Source of the DNA: Actinomyces sp.
Lineage (GTDB): Bacteria > Actinomycetota > Actinomycetes > Actinomycetales > Actinomycetaceae
Direction: 5' to 3'
Length of the DNA stretch: 17,752 nt
Assembly: GCA_012837655.1 (NCBI GenBank)
Contig: DUQT01000168.1
Coordinates: 1 to 17,752, forward strand
Shown here: positions 6,488 to 13,252 of the stretch, piece after piece
Layout of the letters: the number at the start of each line of letters is the position of its first letter
Position numbering within the stretch: the stretch's first letter is position 1
The notes under the pieces: model-generated
Seen by the model: only the letters and a program-made list of their open reading frames with translations
What the model was told of the DNA's origin: nothing
Database searches by the model: none
Translations under genes and position numbers: made by a program

Positions 6488-8290
6488 TTATTTGTTGGTC
6501 TGCTCTTCGACTGCGGCCTGTAGTCGCTTGTAGTCGTCCCAGGTGTCGACGTCGATTTCGACATGCGGGTCAACTTCGACCTCGACAAACTTGAGGTCCG
6601 CGACCAGTTTCTTCACTGCGCGATTGTGCGTTGCCGGCGCTTCCTCGATTGCATCCAGGAGCGCCTGCACCCGATACGCAGCCAAGAGTTGCTGCAACAC
6701 ACCCGCCCGATCCCGCACCGCCGCCACATCGGCGTCCGTTTTCGCTAGTGCATCAGCGAGCACTCTTCTGGCCGACGCCGAAAACGGCGCATCACAGGTG
6801 GTGATTAGCACCAGGTCGTCGGTCTGGTCAGCCCCGCCCTCGTAACCCAAAAACTTGAGTCCGGCGACGATTCCAGCGCCGGGACCGCCGCGCGGCGGAT
6901 CTTCAAACGTGAGGGCGATGCCGGCTGGCACCTCAAGTGAATCGGGTCCAACGACCACGATCCGGTCGTCTGGGATGCCGTCTTCGCGCAAAGTTTCAAC
7001 GATCTGGTCCAGGAAGCGCGTGCCGTCGATCTTGAGGTCGGATTTCGAGAATCCGCCCAGGCGGCGTCCACCTCCACCCGCCAAAATGATCGCGCCAAAA
7101 CGCGGGCCTTCGGAAGAGTCCTGGTTAGACGCTTCAGAACGATCCTGGCTCGACGCAGCCGAGCCCTCCCGTTTCGCGATTTTGCGGGCAAACTCGCGTG
7201 CGGCGTTTCGCATGTTTTCCCGCGCGGTCGCGAGCGATTCTTCCAGCGACTGCCCTTCCGGATTTATAGCCACGAGGACGGGGCTGGGCGCGTCTTTTTC
7301 GGATTCAAACTGGAACGATTCTTCGATTGCGCCACCAAAGATTGCGAGTTGGACTCCGTGTTTTTTGCACAGGTTCCAGATGCCGGCGGGGGCTTTTCCG
7401 GAGAGGGTTTGCGAATCAACTTTGCCCTCGCCGGTTATGACCAGGTCGGATTTGGAAACTAGAGAGTCCAGTTGTGCGGCCTCGGAAATGATGTCGAATC
7501 CAGGAATCATGCGCGCGTTGAAGAATCGCATGAGTGCCCATCCCAGACCTCCGGCGGCTCCGGCGCCGGGCGCGTCACGATGTTCAGTTTCGTTAGGGTC
7601 GACGGCTGCCGCTAGATTCAGCAGACCCTCGTCCAGTTTGGGCACATCGGTCTTAGTCGCACCCTTTTGCGGGCCGAAAACTTCGGCCGCTCCGTCCTTG
7701 CCGGTCAAGGGATTCTGCACATCTGCCGCCACGACCACCCGCAGATCGGTTGCATGAAAGTTAGTCGTGTCCACATGCTTTATCTGGTGAAGGTTGCGCG
7801 GCTCGGGGGCAAGCTCAGCTCCGTCCTCGTCAAGGAAACGCACGCCAAGCGCGGCCAACATTCCCACGCCCCCGTCGGTTGTGGCGGAACCGCCCAGCCC
7901 GACGATGATTTCGGATGCTCCGCGTTCGCGGGCGTCGGCGATGAGCTGGCCAACTCCCACGGTGTTGGCCGTCCAGACGTCGTGAGTGTCCGGGTCGATG
8001 TGTTCAAGCCCGGCGGCTTCGGCCATTTCAATTGTGGCTCGATCGCCCTCGAGAAAATATTTCGCGCTGCGTGGTCGTCCCGCGGAATCGGTTACTTTCA
8101 CTTCGAAAATATCGCCGGCGTTTCGGGCTGAGGCATAGGCGGTTACGAATCCTTCGCCGCCGTCGGAGAGTGGGACGGTCACGACTTGCGCGTCGGTGAG
8201 TACGTCTTCCAGGCCTTCGCGAATCGCTTCGGCGGCTTCTTCCGACGAGAGCGATCCCTTGAACGAATCGGGGGCAACCAGAATGCGCAT
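6488..8290 (-). CDS. glxK: Glycerate kinase fused to MobA-like nucleotidyltransferase
   Basis: A 600-aa two-domain protein. Residues 1-374 form a complete type I glycerate kinase (GlxK/GarK family, ATP + D-glycerate to phosphoglycerate): MRILVAPDSFKGSL at the N-terminus, SDGGEG at 42-47, GLGGSATTDGG at 131-141, GEGKVDSQTLSGKAP at 287-301. Residues 375-397 are a Ser/Glu/Asp/Gln-rich linker. Residues 398-600 are a MobA-like NTP-transferase with LAGGGGRRLGG at 403-413, K416, EDPPRGGPGAG and TTCDAPF at 497-503; MobA attaches GMP to molybdopterin to make MGD. One uninterrupted frame spans both. The start at 8290 gives the family's usual N-terminus and has GGAG 5 nt upstream; an upstream in-frame start at 8314 would add 8 residues inside the esterase gene. 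The esterase stop and this ATG share a base (TAATG), so translation is probably coupled. MobA may supply the NarG cofactor encoded downstream. The second domain's exact substrate is inferred. Confidence 0.9.
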   Translation of the reverse strand: MRILVAPDSFKGSLSSEEAAEAIREGLEDVLTDAQVVTVPLSDGGEGFVTAYASARNAGDIFEVKVTDSAGRPRSAKYFLEGDRATIEMAEAAGLEHIDPDTHDVWTANTVGVGQLIADARERGASEIIVGLGGSATTDGGVGMLAALGVRFLDEDGAELAPEPRNLHQIKHVDTTNFHATDLRVVVAADVQNPLTGKDGAAEVFGPQKGATKTDVPKLDEGLLNLAAAVDPNETEHRDAPGAGAAGGLGWALMRFFNARMIPGFDIISEAAQLDSLVSKSDLVITGEGKVDSQTLSGKAPAGIWNLCKKHGVQLAIFGGAIEESFQFESEKDAPSPVLVAINPEGQSLEESLATARENMRNAAREFARKIAKREGSAASSQDRSEASNQDSSEGPRFGAIILAGGGGRRLGGFSKSDLKIDGTRFLDQIVETLREDGIPDDRIVVVGPDSLEVPAGIALTFEDPPRGGPGAGIVAGLKFLGYEGGADQTDDLVLITTCDAPFSASARRVLADALAKTDADVAAVRDRAGVLQQLLAAYRVQALLDAIEEAPATHNRAVKKLVADLKFVEVEVDPHVEIDVDTWDDYKRLQAAVEEQTNK

Positions 8291-9288
8291 TATGACTCCA
8301 GGGTTTGGATCCAACGAGCTTGCTTGAAGAAATGATGCAGTCCACCGCCCTCGTGTCCGGCGAATGGGTAGACTTCAATTTCTTTTTCGCCGGAATAAAC
8401 GTTAAATGCGGAAAACGTGGTCGAAGGGGGAACGTCTTCGTCCATTAAACCGACACTGAAGAGGGCGGGCTTGGTGGCGATACGGGAGAAATTTACACCG
8501 TCAAAATAATTCAGCACTTCGACGAAGTGGTCCACCTGGTCGGGGTAGGCGTTGAAGAATCGGGCGAGTTCCCTGAAGGGGTTTTGGTCCGTCATGTCGA
8601 TGCCCCTGCGGAAATTGCAAAGAAAGGCCACGTCGGGGAGGACGGCGCGGATGTCTTTGTGCAGAGCTCCAACGGCGAGGGCTAGTCCCCCGCCCTGGGA
8701 CGCTCCGGTGGCGTAGATGCGACTGCGGTCGATAGTCGGCAGATCGAGGATCGCGTCCACTGCCATTACCGCATCGGTGATCAGGCGACGGTAATAATAG
8801 GTATCGCGGCTTTCAATGCCGTTGGACATGAAACCGCGTGCGTGGTGCGACGCCGGGTGCGGGTCGGGGGTTGCGGAGTAGCCGCCGAAGTCTCCGCCTT
8901 GACCGCGTGAATCCATTGACACGTGAATGTATCCAGCCATGGACCAGTGCGCATAGGCACCCGGAATCCCGCGGCCACCACCGTATCCGTGGTAGTGCAA
9001 CATGACCGGATACGTTCCATTCGACATGAACCCGGCGGGTCCGGAAAGCCACGCGCGAATAGGGTCACCGTTGAAACCAGGGAACTCGAAGTCGTAAAAA
9101 TCGACCTGCTCAAACGGGGTCTGCGCCAGTTCGATCCGTACCTGGCTTGCATCTTCGCCTGCTGCATCTGCGATCCGCGAGCGCGTCTGTTTCAGCGTGC
9201 TTTCCCAAAACTGTTTGAAATCTTGGGGCATGTGGACGTCTGGTTCAAACTCTCGCAACTGCGCGAGCGACAAATCTGTAAGTGCCAT
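8290..9288 (-). CDS. Acetyl xylan esterase / cephalosporin-C deacetylase family (CE7)
   Basis: An alpha/beta hydrolase of 332 aa, the usual CE7 length. It deacetylates short acetylated sugars or xylo-oligosaccharides in the cytoplasm (family knowledge). Seen: nucleophile Ser197 in GASQGGG, Asp283 in GLMDEDVPPST, His312 in AGHEGGG, plus the family's HYHGYGGGRG and SMDSRGQGGD oxyanion-side motifs. There is no signal peptide, which fits an intracellular enzyme. The start is set at 9288 (MALTDLS), which matches the family; a GTG at 9294 would add two residues, and neither has a strong ribosome site. Its TAA overlaps the ATG of the glycerate kinase fusion by one base. The pairing suggests a small carbohydrate-use unit, but no transporter or sugar regulator is alongside to define the substrate. 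Confidence 0.9.
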   Translation of the reverse strand: MALTDLSLAQLREFEPDVHMPQDFKQFWESTLKQTRSRIADAAGEDASQVRIELAQTPFEQVDFYDFEFPGFNGDPIRAWLSGPAGFMSNGTYPVMLHYHGYGGGRGIPGAYAHWSMAGYIHVSMDSRGQGGDFGGYSATPDPHPASHHARGFMSNGIESRDTYYYRRLITDAVMAVDAILDLPTIDRSRIYATGASQGGGLALAVGALHKDIRAVLPDVAFLCNFRRGIDMTDQNPFRELARFFNAYPDQVDHFVEVLNYFDGVNFSRIATKPALFSVGLMDEDVPPSTTFSAFNVYSGEKEIEVYPFAGHEGGGLHHFFKQARWIQTLES

Positions 9289-9380
9289 CAGCACCAGCCT
9301 ACGCGAGGTTCCCGCGTGAACAGTCGATCATCAAATTCTTCACCCGGTGCGCCAGCAGGTTCGTGACCGTTTTTCGACGA

Positions 9381-9469
9381 GTTCATCTGTGCGTTCGCAT
9401 TGCGACAAATCGGCGCGTTCGCCTGCGTGTGTGCCCGTGTGCATCCGCCAGTTCATCAGCGCGTTCGCA
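9381..9469. repeat. 19-bp direct repeat pair in the Rid-esterase gap
   Basis: GTTCATCTGTGCGTTCGCA (9381-9399) and GTTCATCAGCGCGTTCGCA (9451-9469) match at 17 of 19 positions and lie exactly 70 bp apart; the core GCGTTCGC also occurs at 9415-9422. They occupy the 185-bp space between the Rid stop and the esterase start. They could be paired regulator sites for the esterase operon or remnants of a duplication. Confidence 0.45.
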
Positions 9470-9473
9470 GACC

Positions 9474-9932
9474 TTAGTCCACGAGTTCGAAGTCGACCTC
9501 AACTTCGACCGACGCGTCCAGCGGAAGGACCGGGGTCGCCACCGCAGAACGTGCGTGCTGCGTGCCAAAAACCTCTTGGAACAGGTCCGACGCCCCGTTG
9601 ATTACACCTGGCTGCGCGAAGAAATCCGTAGTTGATGATACGAAACCCGTCACCTTGACTACTCGCTTTAGCTTGTCCACTCCGCCAGCCGCGTGAGCTG
9701 CGGCCGCGAGCGCATTCAACGCGCAGATCCGGGCTGCCTCGTAAGCCTTGTCCGGGTCGGTGGCGTCCGGCCCAACACGCCCTCGGACCACAAGTTCCCC
9801 GTTGACCATGGGAAGCTGCCCCGACGTGCGGACCATATTCCCAACTACGACCGCAGGAACGTAAGCGGCAACGGGTGCTGCAACTTCTGGTAATTCAATG
9901 CCGAGTTCTGTTAGACGCTCACTGACCAGCAT
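9474..9932 (-). CDS. RidA/YjgF/UK114 family protein
   Basis: A small Rid-superfamily protein of 152 aa, longer than the ~128-aa archetypal RidA and closer to the long subgroup. Archetypal RidA hydrolyses reactive enamine/imine intermediates from PLP enzymes; the role of the long subgroup is less certain. Seen: TSGQLPMVNGELVVRGRVG, AARICALNALAAA, VVKVTGFVSS, GASDLFQEVFG and HARSAVATPVLPL with the conserved Arg, ending in VEVEVDFELVD. The start at 9932 (MLVSERL) is chosen for AAGGAG five bases upstream; the frame is open further to 10001 but without a site. It is divergent from the sulfurtransferase across 98 bp. The 185-bp gap to the esterase means co-transcription is uncertain. Confidence 0.9.
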   Translation of the reverse strand: MLVSERLTELGIELPEVAAPVAAYVPAVVVGNMVRTSGQLPMVNGELVVRGRVGPDATDPDKAYEAARICALNALAAAAHAAGGVDKLKRVVKVTGFVSSTTDFFAQPGVINGASDLFQEVFGTQHARSAVATPVLPLDASVEVEVDFELVD

Positions 9933-10030
9933 GTTTTCTCCTTCGCTTGCTTGCAATAAATTTAGCAACCGAAAACAATGGGCGCCCGCAAGTTCCTGCA
10001 CTGTGGGCAGTCCTGTGCTGGAATAGTTTC

Positions 10031-10864
10031 ATGGTTGAAATGTCGTCTCCGTTGGTAATGCCGGACCAGCTCACGAAGGTCCTAGATGACCCTCGAGTTG
10101 TCATTTTGGACGCCACGCAAGGAGCAAACCCGAACGATCCGCACATTCCGGGCGCCTTCCATGCAGACATTGAGGGAGCGTGGTCCGACCCGTCTTCGCC
10201 GTGGCCGCATCAGCGCCCTCGTATCGAAGTCCTGGAGAGCGAACTTAGCCGACTCGGCGTTAACGCTGATTCGTGGATTGTCGTGTACGAACAGGGCGAG
10301 CTATTCTCCGCCCCGCGATTCTGGTGGCTTTTGCGCGCATTCGGGTTTGAACGCGTTTCCATTTTGCAAGGCGGCCTGACCGGCTGGGCCGCAACCGGCC
10401 AAGCGTTGGAAACCATGCCCACGCCACTACCCGAAATGGGCAACGTTTCGTTAAGTCTGCGTCCCGGCATGTTCGTTGACGAGGACGATGTTCGCAAACA
10501 CGTTGAAAATAAAGACCGAATCATCATCGACGCGCGGTCCCACGGGCGTTTCACCGGGGAAGAACCCGAGTTCAGGGCCGGCCTTCGTAGTGGCCACATC
10601 CCGGGCGCGCAAAACATGCCATACAAGGATGTGCAACGAGATTGCGCGCTGCTTCCTGTGGATGAACTGCGCGAATTGTTCGATTCAATCACTGATGAAC
10701 GGCCAATAATCACCAGTTGCGGGTCCGGAATGACAGCCTGCGTTCTGGCATTGGCGTTGCATGTACTAGGGCGCGATGACGTCTCCGTTTACGACGGCTC
10801 CTGGACGCAGTGGGGTCGCGAAGACGGACCGGAAATCGAAACCGGACCCGCGGCTGATATCTAG
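10031..10864 (+). CDS. sseA: Sulfurtransferase, 3-mercaptopyruvate/thiosulfate type
   Basis: A tandem-rhodanese protein of 277 aa that moves sulfur from 3-mercaptopyruvate or thiosulfate to an acceptor through a cysteine persulfide. Seen: an N-terminal non-catalytic rhodanese domain (about 1-130, with DPHIPGAFHADIEGAWSD and VSILQGGLTGW) and a C-terminal catalytic one (about 145-270, with IIIDARSHGRFTGEEPE, GHIPGAQNMP and the loop CGSGMTA at 230-236). CGSG-type loops mark 3-mercaptopyruvate sulfurtransferases more than classical rhodaneses (CRKG), so SseA-like is the better call. The start at 10031 gives MVEMSSPL with a weak GGAA; another ATG at 10040 is possible. The open frame back to a TTG at 9947 runs into the divergent promoter region and is unlikely to be translated. 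It is the only plus-strand gene in the left two-thirds of the window. Confidence 0.9.
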   Translation: MVEMSSPLVMPDQLTKVLDDPRVVILDATQGANPNDPHIPGAFHADIEGAWSDPSSPWPHQRPRIEVLESELSRLGVNADSWIVVYEQGELFSAPRFWWLLRAFGFERVSILQGGLTGWAATGQALETMPTPLPEMGNVSLSLRPGMFVDEDDVRKHVENKDRIIIDARSHGRFTGEEPEFRAGLRSGHIPGAQNMPYKDVQRDCALLPVDELRELFDSITDERPIITSCGSGMTACVLALALHVLGRDDVSVYDGSWTQWGREDGPEIETGPAADI

Positions 10865-10978
10865 GGTCGCATCCCGTAGGTTCATTGCCCGCCCCTGGCT
10901 ATGTTAGTGCGTGCCCCTTCTTTGGGTCGCTTCCCTCCTTGAGTCACTTTCTGTTCCAGCCGATTTTTAGATCAGCTG

Positions 10979-12091
10979 CTAGCCGTCGTGGTTAGACGTA
11001 GTTTCTAGCGTTTGCCGGCTGTGAACCTCGATCTGTTCGCCGGTGAAAGGGTCCGTGAAGGCCAGCGATTCGGCGAGCAACTGCAGATTTACCGCACCGT
11101 CTGACACTTCATCCGCGCCGTATGGGCCCGCGAGCGCCCCTCCATACAGCGGATCACCCACAATTGACGCCCCGAGTCCAGCAAAGTGAACGCGAATCTG
11201 ATGCGTGCGACCGGTTATCGGTTCTACCTCCCAAACGCGCAGGCCAGCCACGCCCTCATGGGTAAAAATTGCGGAGGCGGGGCGCAGGACGGTTTCAGAA
11301 TTTGGCTGCCCGGCGACGTTTTGCATGCTGATGCCCCGTTTTTCGATGCGGGATTTGACTCGTATGAAGGGCCCGGATTCGTCTTCCCCGGTCGAAACTT
11401 CAAGGGGATCCTTCGCGTCTAGATTCGCGGAAGCAACAGCCAGGTACTTCTTTCGAACGCGTCCGTGCCCAAAGAGCTGCTGATACGCACCACGCCGGGC
11501 GGGGTCGGTTACCGCCAGGACCACTCCGGCAGTTACCCTATCCAACCGATGCGCGCAGACGATATCGTCGTTTTTCTCCTGCCTACGCAACGCCACCGTG
11601 AGGGTTCGCGCAACAAAACGCCCGCGCGGCATCGTCGCCAAACCGGCGGGCTTATCGACAGCCATCCACCCGTCACCGCGCGCGAGGACATCCACCTTTA
11701 TCGCCGCGTCCGGCTCATCGGGAATGGGCCTATAAATCCACACACCTTGCGGAACGTCCGCCGCATCGGTGTTGGGGTCCAAGCTCCGCCCTCGAAAATC
11801 AACGACATTTTTCGCCGCGAAAATTTGTGCGATAACGTCTGGTCCTAAAGCTGGATATCGATTTTCGAGGACGAGGCTGAGCGGACCTGTTTTAGGGGTA
11901 GGCACTCTGACAGGGTGAACGCCGCCCCGGGCGGGAGGGCGAATCCTTGCCTCCTGTCGAGGTTTTCCAACAGCGTCCAGTTGAGAATCCCGCTGGGAAC
12001 TCTGACCGACTTGGGAACGCTGGTTCGGCGAACCACCTGTTTCAGAATGCATAAGAGCAGAATATATGCACCAAACATGTCCGGGACGCAT
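10979..12091 (-). CDS. RluA-family pseudouridine synthase (start uncertain, see ATT site)
   Basis: An RNA pseudouridine synthase of the RsuA/RluA family, converting uridine to pseudouridine in rRNA or tRNA. Seen, numbering from ATG 12091: DKPAGLATMP near 146-155, catalytic HRLDRVTAG at 181-189 with Asp184, RKKYLAV, and GRTHQIRVHFAGLGASIVGDPLYGG near 294-318. The N-terminus is odd. ATG at 12091 (370 aa) and ATG at 12052 (357 aa) both lack a ribosome site and add a Gln/Ser-rich leader not typical of the family. A perfect AGGAGG lies 5 nt before an in-frame ATT at 11944, giving a 321-aa product starting RPPARGGVHPVRV, which is where relatives usually begin. I give the longest conventional frame but favour 11944. 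It converges with the sulfurtransferase; the 114-bp tail region shows no clear terminator. Confidence 0.88.
   Translation of the reverse strand: MRPGHVWCIYSALMHSETGGSPNQRSQVGQSSQRDSQLDAVGKPRQEARIRPPARGGVHPVRVPTPKTGPLSLVLENRYPALGPDVIAQIFAAKNVVDFRGRSLDPNTDAADVPQGVWIYRPIPDEPDAAIKVDVLARGDGWMAVDKPAGLATMPRGRFVARTLTVALRRQEKNDDIVCAHRLDRVTAGVVLAVTDPARRGAYQQLFGHGRVRKKYLAVASANLDAKDPLEVSTGEDESGPFIRVKSRIEKRGISMQNVAGQPNSETVLRPASAIFTHEGVAGLRVWEVEPITGRTHQIRVHFAGLGASIVGDPLYGGALAGPYGADEVSDGAVNLQLLAESLAFTDPFTGEQIEVHSRQTLETTSNHDG
11942..11955 (-). promoter_or_regulatory. Shine-Dalgarno AGGAGG preceding an ATT codon
   Basis: On the minus strand AGGAGG (11955-11950) is followed after 5 nt by ATT (11944-11942), in frame with the pseudouridine synthase. 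Spacing and match are as good as any start in this window, while no ATG, GTG or TTG nearby in this frame has a site. ATT starts are known in bacteria, for example in infC, but are rare. Confidence 0.5.
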
Positions 12092-12119
12092 CAGTGACGC
12101 CGCTGTGGAGTGGCGTCCC
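12083..12119. promoter_or_regulatory. Mutually exclusive inverted repeats upstream of the RluA-type gene
   Basis: GACGCCGCT (12096-12104) and AGTGGCGTC (12109-12117) form a 9-bp stem with one wobble and a GTGG loop. GGGACGC (12083-12089) is the complement of GCGTCCC (12113-12119), which shares bases with the first stem, so only one can form. No T-run follows. It lies between the AKR-like stop and the pseudouridine synthase and includes the 12091 ATG. Confidence 0.35.
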
Positions 12120-12210
12120 TATTCGTCCTTGTGGATACCTGAGGTAGTTACTACGGATTCCTCAAGTAGATAAGATTGCACGTCGGCGACGAAGGTGTAG
12201 AAATGTGCGG

Positions 12211-12960
12211 TTACGCGATCCGGTGGATTCGGCCAGAAGTTGCGCTCCGCAGTTTAGAAAGAGTTTCGATTGCGCCGCCGAGCTGGTTTTGGGTCCTAAC
12301 TTCAAGAAGGACGCCCCAGACGTTTGGCTGTTCTCGCAAGTAGGTGATCGTTTCGATTGGGGTGTCTGGCGAAACCGATACGACCACAGACACCTTCGCG
12401 CGATTCGCGGCCCGAAGGATTCCAGGAACGGCTTCCATTCCCAGGTCACTTGCTGAGAAAGAAACGTAACTAAGACCCAGGAAAGACATAGCCCGCGCGG
12501 CCTGCTTGACGGTGCGCGCGTGAACGCCCCAGTGGCGGACTAGCCCTTCGCCTTTAAGTTCCCTTATTTTCGCGATCAGTTCTTTCGGAATGAGGGCGTC
12601 TGCACTCCAACCTGGCAACTGGGCAATGTCAATGGCGTCACGGCCAGTTCTTTGCAGGGCTGCTAGGAGGCTGACTTCAAGCAGTTCAGCATCCATTCCG
12701 TATCCACTCAGAGTAGCTGGGTGGTCGGGATTTCCGAGGTGAACAGAGACGCATGCCCGCTCTGATGCGAAATCCGCGATGAACTCCTGCGAACTAGGCG
12801 AGGTTGCCTCCATAAATCGAAGCTGCGGATCCACAAATGTTGCTGGTTGGGAGGAAAGCCCCTTGGCGTGCTGAGCGTAGGCTCCATTAAATGAGACTCC
12901 TACGGGTGCCTGCGGCTGGTTTGCCGCCTGAAAAAACGTTGGCTTGAAAATCGTAGTCAT
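12211..12960 (-). CDS. Aldo/keto reductase-like protein, catalytic residues apparently lost
   Basis: 249 aa. The middle and C-terminal parts look like the TIM barrel of aldo/keto reductases: DAIDIAQLPGW, LIPKELIAKIRELKGEGLVRHWGVHA (eLv.eGKVRaiGvS in the family), then SFLGLSYVSFSASDLG and later beta/alpha repeats. The family needs Asp-Tyr-Lys-His. The DTA..YG.SE region aligns with VDPQLRFMEATSPSSQEF, with no Tyr; the 'tK' strand aligns with CVSVHLG, with no Lys; the 'Lyq.H' strand is IAQLPGW, with no His. It is also shorter than the usual 280-330 aa. A non-enzymatic or divergent role is inferred. The start at 12960 is preferred: AGGAGG lies upstream and an extended -10 predicts transcription starting near 13000, leaving no room for translation from ATG 13002. 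Nothing nearby defines its partner. Confidence 0.75.
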   Translation of the reverse strand: MTTIFKPTFFQAANQPQAPVGVSFNGAYAQHAKGLSSQPATFVDPQLRFMEATSPSSQEFIADFASERACVSVHLGNPDHPATLSGYGMDAELLEVSLLAALQRTGRDAIDIAQLPGWSADALIPKELIAKIRELKGEGLVRHWGVHARTVKQAARAMSFLGLSYVSFSASDLGMEAVPGILRAANRAKVSVVVSVSPDTPIETITYLREQPNVWGVLLEVRTQNQLGGAIETLSKLRSATSGRIHRIA

Positions 12961-13005
12961 GGTCAACCCCCTCCTAGAACTTTGCGTTTCTTTTACTTTC
13001 ATTAC

Positions 13006-13014
13006 ACTATAGCA
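13006..13014 (-). promoter_or_regulatory. Extended -10 promoter (TGCTATAGT) for the AKR-like gene
   Basis: On the minus strand TGC (13014-13012) directly precedes TATAGT (13011-13006), an extended -10 element; TATAGT matches TATAAT at 5 of 6. Transcription would start near 13000, giving a leader of about 40 nt to ATG 12960. The -35 region is AT-rich without a clear TTGACA, as expected for an extended -10 promoter. Confidence 0.55.
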
Positions 13015-13102
13015 TTAATTATTTAAAGTATTGAGAAATAAAATTTACTTACACTTGCACATTTAGTCAAAACGTAGCCGTGCAACACCAGGAAAATAAA
13101 TA

Positions 13103-13118
13103 GGTGAATGTATTCACA
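13103..13118. promoter_or_regulatory. CRP/GlxR-like site GGTGA-ATGTAT-TCACA
   Basis: Matches the TGTGA-N6-TCACA consensus at 9 of 10 half-site positions, with the inner GTGAAT-GT-ATTCAC perfectly palindromic. It lies in the AT-rich divergent region, about 100 bp upstream of the AKR-like promoter and 132 bp before the LPXTG start, so it could serve either. No CRP/GlxR gene is in the window. Confidence 0.5.
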
Positions 13119-13238
13119 AAAGCGAAAGGCAGCCTTGAATAAACCTATACATCCCCTGAAATGTATGTGACACTCTGTAGCAATACCCTGTCTGCCCACA
13201 GAAGGTATTCGAAGTTGTCCCCTAGACGCATACTGCCC

Positions 13239-13252
13239 AGGAGGTTCATTTG
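13239..13252 (+). promoter_or_regulatory. Shine-Dalgarno AGGAGG with TTG start of the surface protein
   Basis: AGGAGG at 13239-13244, five bases, then TTG at 13250-13252. No ATG or GTG offers a better start for a frame that needs this N-terminus to include the full signal peptide, so the TTG start is well supported. Confidence 0.8.

Noticed and set aside
6855..7757. 300-codon plus-strand frame opposite the glycerate kinase fusion
   Set aside because: Ser/Pro/Arg-rich shadow of a coding region with clear domains on the other strand.
9947..10030. N-terminal extension of the sulfurtransferase from TTG 9947
   Set aside because: No ribosome site, lies in the divergent promoter region, and not part of the usual rhodanese N-terminus.
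10865..10978. Terminator between the convergent sulfurtransferase and pseudouridine synthase genes
   Set aside because: Only a 6-bp CAGCTG palindrome and a short T-run (TTTTT) out of register were seen; not enough for a call.
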